In this document: in pieces, positions 27,139-36,299 of the stretch
Layout: the number at the start of each line of letters is the position of its first letter
Numbering within the stretch: position 1 is the first letter of the stretch
Assembly (NCBI RefSeq): GCF_000756815.1
Contig: NZ_CCVW01000004.1
Location: 638,543 to 702,542 of the forward strand
Reading direction: 5' to 3'
From: Legionella massiliensis
Lineage (GTDB): Bacteria > Pseudomonadota > Gammaproteobacteria > Legionellales > Legionellaceae
DNA: 64,000 nucleotides
Translations under genes and position numbers: made by a program
The notes under the pieces: generated by a model
What the model saw: the letters and a program-made list of their open reading frames with translations, nothing else
Databases searched by the model: none
What the model was told of the DNA's origin: nothing

Positions 27139-27318
27139 TTAGTTCAACGAGTTAGAGCTAGTAAGTTGCTGATCTTTCGCCATTCGGACATCAGCTAGCC
27201 CCCAAGTTTCCCAAGGGTTAAATCCTTGTTTAATCCAATCTTGAGCCATTAATTCAGCTGCCTCTATCATAGAGTCAAAGTCAGCTTGATGATCTTTGAT
27301 ATATCTTTCACGCGCCAT
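27139..27318 (-). CDS. Small 59-residue protein
   Basis: ATG at 27318 on the minus strand opens a 59-codon frame ending TAA at 27139. GAGGTTTCTTA directly upstream is a good ribosome site. The protein is acidic-amphipathic with DFDSMIEAAELMAQDWIKQG followed by FNPWETWGLADVRMA, which looks like two helices. It is too ordered in composition to be chance, and it explains most of the 500-bp gap between the monooxygenase and the DUF1566 genes. Function unknown. Confidence 0.5.
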   Translation of the reverse strand: MARERYIKDHQADFDSMIEAAELMAQDWIKQGFNPWETWGLADVRMAKDQQLTSSNSLN

Positions 27319-27482
27319 TAAGAAACCTCAAAAAAAAATTTTTGCATCTCACGCAGCGCTTTTATTTTGTTCAATAGTATTTTTTTCATGATTGCCATTC
27401 GCTTATCCAATGAGATCGGTTGTTAATTAGGGTTAAAACAAGATATGCTTCATTAGTTTTTAAAGCTTAAGGACAGCAAAAA

Positions 27483-29516
27483 GTGAAGAAACGACTGTTT
27501 ATGTGGAAGATGCTTATAGGGCTTCTAGCTTATACATCAATCTCAATATCCCAGGCTGGAATTCCTGTTTGGACCTTTAACCCACTAACTAATACCGCTG
27601 TCAGTGTTCCAGCTAATGACAAAGCGGTCATTCAATATCAGGTTATTAATCAGTCTGCACGGTTTCATACTTTGGTGATGGAGTCTACTATTCCAGGCAT
27701 CACCCCGGTTGTCACAGATTGTGACCCTAGATGTAATGGTAGCTTTTGCCTACCCACCCGAAACTCCTCTTGTACGCTTACTTTTAATATTGATGGCAGC
27801 CAATTGGCCTCTAATCTAGCAATAATCCCAAGGTTCTGTGAAATGGGAAATCCCCAAATGTGCTATGGTCCCTCGCAGCCCTTAAGTATTACCCTAACCC
27901 CAGCAGAAGTTTCAGTTGGCGGAATGATCACCGGGTTAGCTGGTAATTTAACCTTATTACTTAATGGCAAAGATCCTTTTATAACAAACACGGATGGCAG
28001 CTACAGCTTTGCGAATCGTTTACCTGTGGGGAGCACCTATCAGGTATCTATAGCAAGTCAACCAGGCCACCAATTCTGTACCTTGAAAACACCTTCAGGA
28101 GTAGTTAATACTGCAGCAGACATTGTTGTCGATGTGAACTGCAACACTTATTCCTTTGACTTAGGTGGTTCTCTTACGCTTCCTGCGAACACAGGCCCTG
28201 TACTTCTTAGCAATAACGATGGCCAAGTCCTAAGTCTCAGTGCCGCAGGTAATTTTGTCTTTCCAAACAAAATCGCAGAAGCTGCGCCCTATGAGGTGCA
28301 TGTAACCAACCCTTCGGGTTTGATCTGTGAGGTGTATAATGGCAAAGGAACTATGGGGCATGGCGATGTTCTTAATGTATCAGTTGTTTGTGCTCATAGC
28401 GGTTACTCAGTAGGTGGAACGGTGACCAATCTAACAGGTACCGTAACCTTAACGCTTAATGGTGAAGAAAGTATTACCTTAGATAGTAACGGCCCTATCA
28501 CTACTTCAGCTCAAAACGATGTTAGCTTTGCCTTTTCTCAACGTATACCAAACGACAACCCTTATACAGTGACTGTGCAATCATCAAGTGCTGATGAAGA
28601 ATGTGTATGTACGTCTATTTGTTCTGGCACATCGACAGGAGGAGCTCCAGTATCTGTTAATATTGCTTGTGAACCGGTCACAACAACCCAGCTATCTGTA
28701 GCTCCAACAGCGACCATCCCAGTAACAAGCGATCGTTCACTTAGTCAAAGTATCACAATAACAAATATTGGCACTGCCGATGCCCTTGATGTTTTTGTAG
28801 ACTTTCCTTCTGAATGGTCTGGTGTGGAAGAGACGGTTCCCTTTGATTGCAATCGAATTCCGCCAAATGGAAGCTGTACAGTATCCTTTAGTTCAACGAT
28901 CCCCTATGTTGCCCGCTCCGGCATTCTTGTGTCGGGTCACAATATAGTTCAGCCGCCAACAATCGCCCTAGCTTTTACTATTCAGGATTATTTGGTTTGG
29001 CAAGTTGCGATAAATGATCTTGGTGTTATGCAGGCTCAGGTGATTGATAATGATGATTTCATTCTTACACCCTGGGGGTCAGCTAGTTTAGCTACAGGCG
29101 CAACAAGCAAGTTAGATGGTTTTGCTAATACAAAAACAATTTTCCTGGCTGAGACTGCAGCTGGTGTTACTAGTAGTGCTGGGGTGAGTTGTTATACCAG
29201 TAGAAATGGTGGTGCGTCAGTGGGTGAATGGTATTTACCTGCTATTTGTCAATTAGGTGGCGCTAGACAGAATGCTAAGTGTGAAAATTTGATGAAAATA
29301 GCGAATATTAACTCCAATCTGGTTCAAGGTAAAAATTTTGGTAACTTTGTAGCTGCCCCTGGTCAGCCCCCTACTTTCTACTGGAGTTCTACAGAGGTCT
29401 CAACAAATATGGCCTGGTTCGAGTCCTTTAAGGTATCAGGAACAAGTCCTCAAATCAGTGCGTCAAAGATTATTCCAGTGCTTGCACGCTGTGCTCGGAC
29501 TATGGGTATACCATAG
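27483..29516 (+). CDS. Secreted repeat protein with C-terminal DUF1566-like domain, copy 1
   Basis: 677 residues beginning with GTG at 27483 (AAGGACAGCAAAAA upstream). Signal peptide about 1-25. Then a Cys-rich N-terminal domain (CDPRCNGSFC, CEMGNPQMC); three beta repeats of about 80 residues opening with GGxxTGLAGNLTLLLNG-like strands and closing in a Cys; an ASH-type beta domain (ITITNIGTADALDV); and a C-terminal domain with VGEWYLPAICQLG and FYWSSTE typical of DUF1566/FGE-like fold. Likely surface or secreted. The next gene is a close paralogue. Role unknown; adhesion is a guess. Confidence 0.78.
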   Translation: MKKRLFMWKMLIGLLAYTSISISQAGIPVWTFNPLTNTAVSVPANDKAVIQYQVINQSARFHTLVMESTIPGITPVVTDCDPRCNGSFCLPTRNSSCTLTFNIDGSQLASNLAIIPRFCEMGNPQMCYGPSQPLSITLTPAEVSVGGMITGLAGNLTLLLNGKDPFITNTDGSYSFANRLPVGSTYQVSIASQPGHQFCTLKTPSGVVNTAADIVVDVNCNTYSFDLGGSLTLPANTGPVLLSNNDGQVLSLSAAGNFVFPNKIAEAAPYEVHVTNPSGLICEVYNGKGTMGHGDVLNVSVVCAHSGYSVGGTVTNLTGTVTLTLNGEESITLDSNGPITTSAQNDVSFAFSQRIPNDNPYTVTVQSSSADEECVCTSICSGTSTGGAPVSVNIACEPVTTTQLSVAPTATIPVTSDRSLSQSITITNIGTADALDVFVDFPSEWSGVEETVPFDCNRIPPNGSCTVSFSSTIPYVARSGILVSGHNIVQPPTIALAFTIQDYLVWQVAINDLGVMQAQVIDNDDFILTPWGSASLATGATSKLDGFANTKTIFLAETAAGVTSSAGVSCYTSRNGGASVGEWYLPAICQLGGARQNAKCENLMKIANINSNLVQGKNFGNFVAAPGQPPTFYWSSTEVSTNMAWFESFKVSGTSPQISASKIIPVLARCARTMGIP

Positions 29517-29526
29517 CTCGTGTTTG

Positions 29527-29550
29527 ATCCCGCGGTCGATGCCGCGGGAT
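29527..29550 (+). terminator. ATCCCGCGG hairpin terminator
   Basis: Arms ATCCCGCGG (29527-29535) and CCGCGGGAT (29542-29550), followed by a T-rich stretch ending GTTTTT. The same hairpin follows the paralogue at 31753-31776. Confidence 0.6.
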
Positions 29551-29621
29551 TTCAATTGTTGTTTTTCATAATCAAAACAAGGTATGCTTCTTTAGTTTTT
29601 AAAGCTTAAGGACAGCAAAAA

Positions 29622-31742
29622 ATGAAGAAAAGACTATTTATATGGAAGATGCTTATAGGGTTTCTCACATACACCTCGATCTCAATATCTCAAGCGGCTG
29701 GAATTCCTGTTTGGGTTTTTAATCCCTTAACTAGTACCACAATCAGTGTTCCGGCTAATAACAAAGCGGTCATTCAATATCAGGTTATTAACCAATCTAC
29801 ACGGTTTCATACTTTGGTGATGGAGTCTACTATTCCAGGCATCACCCCGGTTGTCACAGATTGTGACCCTAGATGTAATGGTAGCTTTTGCCTACCCACC
29901 CGAAACTCCTCTTGTACGCTTACTTTGAATATTGATGGCAGCCAATTGGCTTCTAATCTAGCAATAATCCCAAGGTTCTGTGAAATGGGAAATCCCCAAA
30001 TGTGTTATGGTCCCTCGCAGCCCTTAAATATTACCCTAACCCCTGCAGAGGTCTCGCTTGGCGGAACAATTACGGGCTTAGCTGGCAATTTAACTCTATT
30101 GCTCAATGGCAAAGAGTCTTTTATATCAAACACTGACGGCAGCTACTCGTTTACTAGTAAATTACCTGTGGGGAGCACCTATCAGGTATCTATAGCAAGT
30201 CAACCAGACCACCAATTCTGTACCTTGAAAACACCTTCAGGAGTAGTTAATACTCCGGCAGACATTGTTGTCGATGTGGATTGCAACACCAATGCCTTTA
30301 GCTTAGGTGGTTTTCTTACGCTTCCTGTAAATACAGGGCCCGTACTAGTTAGGAATAGTGATGGGCAAGTACTAACCCTCAGTGAAGCAGGTAATTTCGT
30401 CTTTCCAGGCAAAATTGCAGAAGGTGCGCCCTATCAGGTACAAATATCCAACCCGCCGGGTTTGGCTTGCAATGTCTATGATGGTAAAGGAACTATGGGG
30501 CATGGCGATTTCCCCAATGTATCAGTGATCTGTGCTCATGACGGATATCCAGTAAGCGGAACGGTGACCAATCTAACAGGTACCCTAACCTTAACGCTTA
30601 ATGATAGCGAAAGTATTACCTTGAATAATAATGGCCCTATCACCGCCGTAGCAAAAACCAACAAAGCAGCTCAAAGCAACGTTGGTTTTGTATTTTCATC
30701 CTTAGTACCTGACAACAATCCTTATACAGTAGCTGTACAATCATCAAGTCCCGATGAGGTCTGCAGTTGTACATCTAATTGTTCTGGCGTATCGACAGGA
30801 TTCCCTGTATCGGTTGGTGTTAGTTGTCAACCAATCGCCACTACTATACTATCTGTAACGCCAACAGCTACCATCCCCGTGACAAGTGATCGTTCTCTAA
30901 CTAGTCAAAATATTACAATAACAAATATTGGCACTGCTGATGCCCTTGACGTTTTTATACACTTTCCTTCTGCATGGACTGGAGTGCAAGAGACGGTTCC
31001 CTTTGATTGCAACAGGATTCCACCGGGCGGGACCTGCACAGTAACCTTTAGTTCAACGATCCCCTATGTTGCACGTAGTTCAACGGATGCCTCTGTTGCC
31101 ACAGACTCTGACCTTATAGTAACTGGTGACAATATAGTCCAGAATCCAAAAATAGCCCTGGCTTTTACTATTCAGGATTATTTAGTTTGGCAAGTTGCGA
31201 TAAACGATCTTGGCGTTATGCAGGCTCAAGTGATTGATAAGGACGATTTCACTAATATACCCTGGGGGGCTCTTAATATAGTCACAGGTACAACGAATAA
31301 GTTAGATGGTTTTGCTAATACAAAAACAATTTTCCTGGTTGAGACTGCATCTGGTGTTACTAATAGTGCTGGGGTAAGTTGTTATACCAGTAGAAATGGT
31401 GGTGCGTCAGTGGGTGAATGGTACTTACCTGCTATTTGTCAATTAGGTGGTGCAAGACAGAATGCTAAGTGTGAAAATTTGATGAAAATAGCGAATATTA
31501 ACTCCAATCTGGTTCAAGATAAAAATTTTGGTAACCTTGTACATCCCCCAATCCCGCCCTCTACTACTACCACTTACTACTGGAGTTCTACAGAAAGCTC
31601 GACAAATCCTATGAATGCTTGGTTAGAGACCTTTACGGAACCAGGAAGGAGCCCTCAGATCGAAATACCTAAAAACGCCCAGGATGTTATCAATGTTAGT
31701 AGGATTAATGCGCGCTGCGCCCGAACTATGAACATACCTTAA
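29622..31742 (+). CDS. Secreted repeat protein with C-terminal DUF1566-like domain, copy 2
   Basis: 706 residues, start ATG 29622. Same architecture as the gene before it: signal peptide, Cys-rich domain, three beta repeats, ASH-like domain, DUF1566-like end (WYLPAICQLG, YYWSSTE). It differs by small insertions, among them about 14 residues near the third repeat and about 14 more after IPYVARS. Its leader (TTAGTTTTTAAAGCTTAAGG and on) is nearly identical to that of copy 1, so promoter, coding region and terminator were all duplicated. Long stretches of perfect identity alternate with diverged ones. Confidence 0.78.
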   Translation: MKKRLFIWKMLIGFLTYTSISISQAAGIPVWVFNPLTSTTISVPANNKAVIQYQVINQSTRFHTLVMESTIPGITPVVTDCDPRCNGSFCLPTRNSSCTLTLNIDGSQLASNLAIIPRFCEMGNPQMCYGPSQPLNITLTPAEVSLGGTITGLAGNLTLLLNGKESFISNTDGSYSFTSKLPVGSTYQVSIASQPDHQFCTLKTPSGVVNTPADIVVDVDCNTNAFSLGGFLTLPVNTGPVLVRNSDGQVLTLSEAGNFVFPGKIAEGAPYQVQISNPPGLACNVYDGKGTMGHGDFPNVSVICAHDGYPVSGTVTNLTGTLTLTLNDSESITLNNNGPITAVAKTNKAAQSNVGFVFSSLVPDNNPYTVAVQSSSPDEVCSCTSNCSGVSTGFPVSVGVSCQPIATTILSVTPTATIPVTSDRSLTSQNITITNIGTADALDVFIHFPSAWTGVQETVPFDCNRIPPGGTCTVTFSSTIPYVARSSTDASVATDSDLIVTGDNIVQNPKIALAFTIQDYLVWQVAINDLGVMQAQVIDKDDFTNIPWGALNIVTGTTNKLDGFANTKTIFLVETASGVTNSAGVSCYTSRNGGASVGEWYLPAICQLGGARQNAKCENLMKIANINSNLVQDKNFGNLVHPPIPPSTTTTYYWSSTESSTNPMNAWLETFTEPGRSPQIEIPKNAQDVINVSRINARCARTMNIP

Positions 31743-31752
31743 TTTTTGAGAG

Positions 31753-31776
31753 ATCCCGCGGTCGATGCCGCGGGAT
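31753..31776 (+). terminator. ATCCCGCGG hairpin terminator, second copy
   Basis: Arms 31753-31761 and 31768-31776, identical to the one after copy 1. Downstream, 31777-32005 holds only repeat debris (CGAATTCCCGCGGCTTGA, CCAATGGCGTCAAC-type). Confidence 0.55.
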
Positions 31777-31902
31777 TTAATGTAATAGCTCACGTGGGAT
31801 GTAAAAATCCTGGAGAAAGTCCGCTTTTGACCCGTCTCGAATTCCCGCGGCTTGAGCGTAATCAAGGTTTTCCTTAGATAAGAAGTGGGGGGACGTGACC
31901 TA

Positions 31903-31969
31903 TCAATGGCGTCAACTTAAGTATTTTTATGCCGCACCTCCCCCTCTCTCTAACTCTCTCCCCAAGGGG
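31903..31969. repeat. CAATGGCGTCAAC repeat
   Basis: CAATGGCGTCAACTTAAGTA followed by a pyrimidine-rich CTCCCCCTCTCTCTAACTC tract. The same sequence is at 55494-55561, and its first part is at 7661-7676. It has no hairpin of its own that I see. Confidence 0.5.
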
Positions 31970-32005
31970 CGAGAGGACATATCGTCTTCGAACCAGCCCC
32001 CCCTC

Positions 32006-32884
32006 TCAAAGATACTTAGTCTTATAATCCTCAAAAATATCTTGAGTAATTCTTTGGACATCTGTGCCTTTAACAGGCCAGCAGAGTGTTTTCCAAAGTG
32101 TCCAGCCCATAGCACGAACCCAGGTTGCTCGATCTAAGGAAAGCGCAGTTTGAAATACCTGACGACTCTCGTCACTAAACAGATTCCAGGCAATGGCTAA
32201 ATCACAGGCCGGATCCCCAATTGCTAGCTGGCCAAAATCAATGACTGCGCAAAGTTTTCCGTCCTGTACTAATAGATTACCTATAGCAATATCACCGTGA
32301 ACCCAAACAGGCTTGGTTTCCCAGCTCGAAGAAATTGCCTTAGTCCAAAGCTGTTTTACAAGACTTTGTTCTTTTTGATTTTCAATTTTTGCAAGAGCCT
32401 GACGCATTTCATCATCATAAACAGAAAGCGCCCCTCCTCTATGGAAATTATGAGCACCGGCGATTGGACCGCCTGTAGAGTCTATCTTTTGTAAGTCTGC
32501 TAGAAAACCACCTAGCGCCTTAGCTAATTGATTCAGATCTTGCACAGAACTAACAGAAATAGTTTCCCCTTTAATCCAACGGTTAATAGACCAATGCCAG
32601 GGATAATCCTCGCAGGGTTTTCCCAGAGCCAACGGTGTTGTGATTTGGCAAGCTAGATCTTTTGCTAAAATTGGCAGCCAATGAAATTCCTTCACTATTT
32701 GCGGCGCATAATCCTCAGCACTGGGAAGACGAATGGTCATTTCTTCGCCCAAATGAAAGGTACGATTGTCCCAACCACTTTGTTTAACAGGCTGAACTGT
32801 AAGTGTTTGCCATTGAGGAAATTGCGTAGCGACTAATTTCTTAGCAAGGGTTGTATTTATCTCCAAAGAAATCTCCTCTATCAC
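32006..32884 (-). CDS. Aminoglycoside phosphotransferase (APH)-family kinase
   Basis: 292 residues with the APH/choline-kinase fold. Brenner motif VWVHGDIAIGNLL near residue 200 carries the catalytic Asp, and VIDFGQLAIGDPACDLA the Mg-binding Asp. The N-terminal lobe has FPQW, DNRTFHLGEEMTIRLP with the presumed ATP Lys replaced by Arg in a region where that is common for this subgroup. Substrate may be a sugar, a drug or an amino alcohol. GTG 32884 overlaps the previous stop by one base; TTG 32866, six bases after AGGAG, is an alternative. Operon with the HAD gene upstream. Confidence 0.82.
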   Translation of the reverse strand: MIEEISLEINTTLAKKLVATQFPQWQTLTVQPVKQSGWDNRTFHLGEEMTIRLPSAEDYAPQIVKEFHWLPILAKDLACQITTPLALGKPCEDYPWHWSINRWIKGETISVSSVQDLNQLAKALGGFLADLQKIDSTGGPIAGAHNFHRGGALSVYDDEMRQALAKIENQKEQSLVKQLWTKAISSSWETKPVWVHGDIAIGNLLVQDGKLCAVIDFGQLAIGDPACDLAIAWNLFSDESRQVFQTALSLDRATWVRAMGWTLWKTLCWPVKGTDVQRITQDIFEDYKTKYL

Positions 32885-34011
32885 TACAGTTGATACTGTT
32901 GTTCACCATCAACACTAGGCTGATTGAGAGAGTCATGAACAGTTTTCCTGGGAGGCTTTAACATATCGGGGAAATGCCCAACTTTTGGTCTTTTTATATT
33001 TTCAGGATTATCAGAATTGTCGACGATAGACGAAAGACTCTGTTGCATTGAGCCATAGCTAAGGTTTCCTGATTCTTGGTCAACTATAGTCTCTTCCTCC
33101 ATTATTTTTGCAACAGCAAAACCAATAACCGCTGATAAAACAGCTGAACCACCACCCAAAACTGCGGCCAAAGCTAATACACCGAATACACCAAATCCAA
33201 AGGGAGCGAATACGCCTGTTGCAGCAAGGGAAATACCTAGGACTGCTCCCAAAACAAAGCCTGTAGCTCCGCTATAGCCGCCAACTTTAATAGCACTGAA
33301 ATTAGATCTTGGTTCATGCTTGGGATCAAAGGGTTCTCTAGGCTCTATTTTTTCTTCTGGTTGCGCAGAGGTTTTGGCATCTAATTCCTCCTCTTGCGGC
33401 AAAAGAAGTCGTATATCGCTGAGATATTGCTCCCAGTCAAATTGTCCTGGTGAAAGTCGATAACCATGCATCGTAGCAGCTACCCCGCTATCTAAGACTG
33501 CGAGCTTCATAGCTTCAAAGTCAGTCACACTATCATCGAGGACATAAATGTGGCTTGGCCTCGCTTGGCGTAATAAATGACTAACATCGAAATATTTCGC
33601 ACCAGAGCACATTATAGTTAATTTAGCTATTTCCTCTTCGGAAAAGCCCTGATAACGAAATAAGGCTGCAATATATTCAACGCGATTTTTGGTGATTATG
33701 TTTATTCTGACCTGGCTGTCACAACTCAATAATTCATGAAAGAAAGTCACTGCCGCGGGAGACATTAGCAAATCGCCATCTGTTTGTTCGGCGTAATTAA
33801 AGGACGGGTTATAGGGACCAAATTTCTCTTCAAATAAGCGCAGCAGCTCCTCAGCATTTTTCATCGGAGTTTCTTTGTAATCTTGCACAAAATTTGGTAG
33901 TGGTTGATAGTTTTGTAGCAGAGATTGGTAAAATGGAGTAAAAACTGTTTCATTACCCGCCCTTCCAGTCACTGTGCCGTCAAAATCTGTAAAAATGTCT
34001 ACTATTGTCAT
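32884..34011 (-). CDS. HAD phosphatase-like protein with membrane hairpin
   Basis: 375 residues. The HAD core opens with IFTDFDGTVTG (nucleophile Asp near residue 8 and acid Asp), has INIITKNR (motif II) and YVLDDSVTDFEAM (acidic motif IV). After a linker rich in Glu/Pro comes a Gly/Ala-rich double membrane segment near 255-315, then an acidic-polar tail ending QYQL. A phosphatase domain tethered to a membrane hairpin is a layout seen among Legionella effectors, but effector status is inferred. ATG 34011. Coupled by one-base overlap to the APH gene. Confidence 0.72.
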   Translation of the reverse strand: MTIVDIFTDFDGTVTGRAGNETVFTPFYQSLLQNYQPLPNFVQDYKETPMKNAEELLRLFEEKFGPYNPSFNYAEQTDGDLLMSPAAVTFFHELLSCDSQVRINIITKNRVEYIAALFRYQGFSEEEIAKLTIMCSGAKYFDVSHLLRQARPSHIYVLDDSVTDFEAMKLAVLDSGVAATMHGYRLSPGQFDWEQYLSDIRLLLPQEEELDAKTSAQPEEKIEPREPFDPKHEPRSNFSAIKVGGYSGATGFVLGAVLGISLAATGVFAPFGFGVFGVLALAAVLGGGSAVLSAVIGFAVAKIMEEETIVDQESGNLSYGSMQQSLSSIVDNSDNPENIKRPKVGHFPDMLKPPRKTVHDSLNQPSVDGEQQYQL

Positions 34012-34159
34012 TGATTTTCCCTATTACGGACTGCGTTTTTTATTTAACTAATTGATTAAAAATTAAAATTAAAAGGTTCCAGAAATAAAAAAAAACACAA
34101 GGATACTCCTTGTATTCAGAAAATAGCAAGGAAATTCATATAATTTTTTTAACTAGATG

Positions 34160-34188
34160 TTGACAAATTCTCCATATAGAAAAATAAT
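34160..34188 (+). promoter_or_regulatory. Sigma70-type promoter of the C1 protease gene
   Basis: TTGACA at 34160-34165, 17-bp spacer, AATAAT at 34183-34188. This is the best promoter match I found in the window. Transcription would begin near 34195, with a short leader holding AGGGGA before ATG 34215. Confidence 0.7.
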
Positions 34189-34214
34189 GCGCCATTGCTT
34201 TTTAGGGGATAAAC

Positions 34215-35279
34215 ATGGTGCAATTCAAACAACTCTCGCGTGCTTTACTATTGACTCTACTCTCTACTCAGGCTGGTTTTGCTAAAGATGTTGAGGTTGT
34301 TGGTTCAACTCAATATCGCTTGAAAGAGTCTAATGCATCGGCTAGAGCAACAAGCAATGACAAAACTATTCAATTACTCCATGTACAATTGTCTGAAGAA
34401 GCAAAAGAGCGATTAACCAAACGTGCCGCAGATATTCTAACTAATAAAAACCAAGCTCTGTTAGCAAAGGCATCCACCGATAATTTACCTGCAAAAACTC
34501 AATTAGGTATGAATAAGGTTCCCGTTTTGGATCAGGGAATGCATGGCACCTGCGTTACCTTTGCTGTAACAGCTGCCTTGGATGCAGTACTTAATAAAGG
34601 CGATTACATCAGCCAGGTTTGCAGCCTGCAATTAGGTTCTTATCTTGAAAAACATGGCTATAGCATAAGTGGTTGGGATGGTAGTTATGCCCGTACAGTA
34701 ATAAGCCAAATCGAACAATATGGGATTGTTAATCAGGATAAGCAAAAAAAATACGGGTGTGGTGGCTTAAAACAATACCCCGCTTATTATATGCCTAATT
34801 TTAATTCCTTCATTGAGCCTGAAACTTATCAGGGAATGAGTGAATGGGTTTTCGGCCAGACTGCTAGCTGGTCAAATGCTTATTATTCTAAAGATCCAGA
34901 GCGCACTTTAAATGAAGTTAAACAAGCTCTTCTTGCTAAAGATAGATTGGTTTTTGCGGTTTTATTACCACGTACTGATCTGGGTCTTGCTGGAGCTGTA
35001 GGAAAACATAACACCTGGTTTGCCAAGGATAGCTGGGTTTTAACGCCTGAAATATCTCAGGGTGTAAGAAACGCTGATTCCGCTCATGAACTGGTCATCA
35101 CTGGCTATGATGATAATGCAGAAGCGTCTGATAATCATGGAAACAAACACAAAGGCCTATTAACTTTGCGTAACTCCTGGGGAGATTCCGTAGGTGATGA
35201 TGGTGAGTTTTATATGTCTTATGACTATTTTAAGTTGCTGACCTATGATGTTAGAAGGATTTCTCCGCTGGCTAGATAA
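34215..35279 (+). CDS. Secreted papain-like (C1) cysteine protease
   Basis: 354 residues with signal peptide to about residue 23, and a propeptide-like stretch to about 95. The mature domain begins near VPVLDQGMHGTCVTFA (oxyanion Gln and nucleophile Cys). Catalytic His lies in SAHELVITGYDD and Asn in LRNSWGDSVGDDGEFYMSY. All three are intact. Secreted C1 proteases in Legionella include type II secretion substrates, so export to the periplasm and beyond is likely. Start ATG 34215 with AGGGGA upstream. Confidence 0.88.
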   Translation: MVQFKQLSRALLLTLLSTQAGFAKDVEVVGSTQYRLKESNASARATSNDKTIQLLHVQLSEEAKERLTKRAADILTNKNQALLAKASTDNLPAKTQLGMNKVPVLDQGMHGTCVTFAVTAALDAVLNKGDYISQVCSLQLGSYLEKHGYSISGWDGSYARTVISQIEQYGIVNQDKQKKYGCGGLKQYPAYYMPNFNSFIEPETYQGMSEWVFGQTASWSNAYYSKDPERTLNEVKQALLAKDRLVFAVLLPRTDLGLAGAVGKHNTWFAKDSWVLTPEISQGVRNADSAHELVITGYDDNAEASDNHGNKHKGLLTLRNSWGDSVGDDGEFYMSYDYFKLLTYDVRRISPLAR

Positions 35280-35362
35280 GGGCTGCCCCGCTAATAACAC
35301 TTGCTCAGCATATACCTAATAATCTATCTTAATGAAGGTTCTCTCAACTGGATTAAGACTAA

Positions 35363-35833
35363 ATGAATAATAAAATTTTGCGGGGTTTATTTCTGTTTTT
35401 TTCACTAAGTTCTATTGCGATCGCATCTGAGTCTGTCTCACAGACAGAATCAGATGCTGCTCGAATTTCTATGCTGGAAAAAGCCTTTGCACCTGCTACG
35501 GCTGACAGAGTAGCGGAAATGTTTGCGAAGGCAAATAAAGAGCGTAATGGAGCCGTGCAATTTATGCTTTTTTCTGACCAGCTGAAAAATGAGCATAAAA
35601 GCGACTGGCCTTATTGGGTATCTGGCACTTCCAGCCCATGGATTACAGGTTATTCAATCAAGAAAACGTCCTTGTCTAAGGGTAGCTATCAATTCGATAT
35701 CACCTATCAATGGGCAACAGCTGATGGTCCTTTTAAGCCGGCATTAGAACAAAAAATTGTTGTAGAGCCTGTACCTAAAAATGCGAACTCTTCGCAAAAA
35801 TGGTGGATAAGCAAATTTGTAACTGTTCAATAA
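35363..35833 (+). CDS. Small periplasmic protein of unknown function
   Basis: 156 residues with a signal peptide (residues 1-21, cleavage after AIA). The mature part is a short helix-rich stretch (ARISMLEKAFAPATADRVAEMFAKA), then beta strands with WVSGTSSPWITGY and YQFDITYQWATADGP, ending in WWISKFVTV. This looks like a small cystatin/NTF2-like beta sheet, but no family is certain. Lies 83 nt after the C1 protease on the same strand; it might serve as its periplasmic partner or inhibitor, which is only a guess from position and size. Confidence 0.6.
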   Translation: MNNKILRGLFLFFSLSSIAIASESVSQTESDAARISMLEKAFAPATADRVAEMFAKANKERNGAVQFMLFSDQLKNEHKSDWPYWVSGTSSPWITGYSIKKTSLSKGSYQFDITYQWATADGPFKPALEQKIVVEPVPKNANSSQKWWISKFVTVQ

Positions 35834-35925
35834 CTGCGGAGCCGGGAAAGGAGGAAACTCCCTTCTCCTCAGCGGGTACTGCAATTGTAATAGGTTACGT
35901 CCCCCCACCTCTTATCTAAGGAAAA

Positions 35926-36199
35926 CCTTGATGCAGCGCAGCGCTGAGTGATCCTGACATTTTTTCAATCAAATGGTTGTTTAAATCTCTATATGGGCAT
36001 TAATCGGTTACTTTGACTTATATGTGTGTCGTTCCCGCGTAGGCGGGAAACCATTTCTCAAAGTGGTTCCTCACTTTGTTTGCACGATGGTTTCCCGCCT
36101 ACGCGGGAATGACACACAAAAGAACAGAAAGAACTTATATGGCACATGCTTTCTGTTTAAAAAAATGCCAGGATTCCTCAGCGCTGCGCTGCATCAAGG
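35926..36199. repeat. MITE-like element A, copy 2
   Basis: Reverse-orientation copy of the element at 2017-2290, 274 bp. Ends CCTTGATGCAGCGCAGCGC and its complement are terminal inverted repeats of about 40 bp, with a 31-bp perfect inner palindrome arm (CCCGCGTAGGCGGG at its heart, one mismatch in this copy). It is flanked by fragments of other repeats (GTAATAGGTTACGTCCCCCC at 35888, CAAGGTTTTCCTTAGAT at 36246), so the gap 35834-36299 is entirely repeat material. Confidence 0.7.
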
Positions 36200-36299
36200 C
36201 TACACTTATTTGACAAATCGTAGCCTTGATGCAGCGCAGCGTAATCAAGGTTTTCCTTAGATGAGGGTTTAGGCAAAGATATAGATTTTGTTGCTAAAA

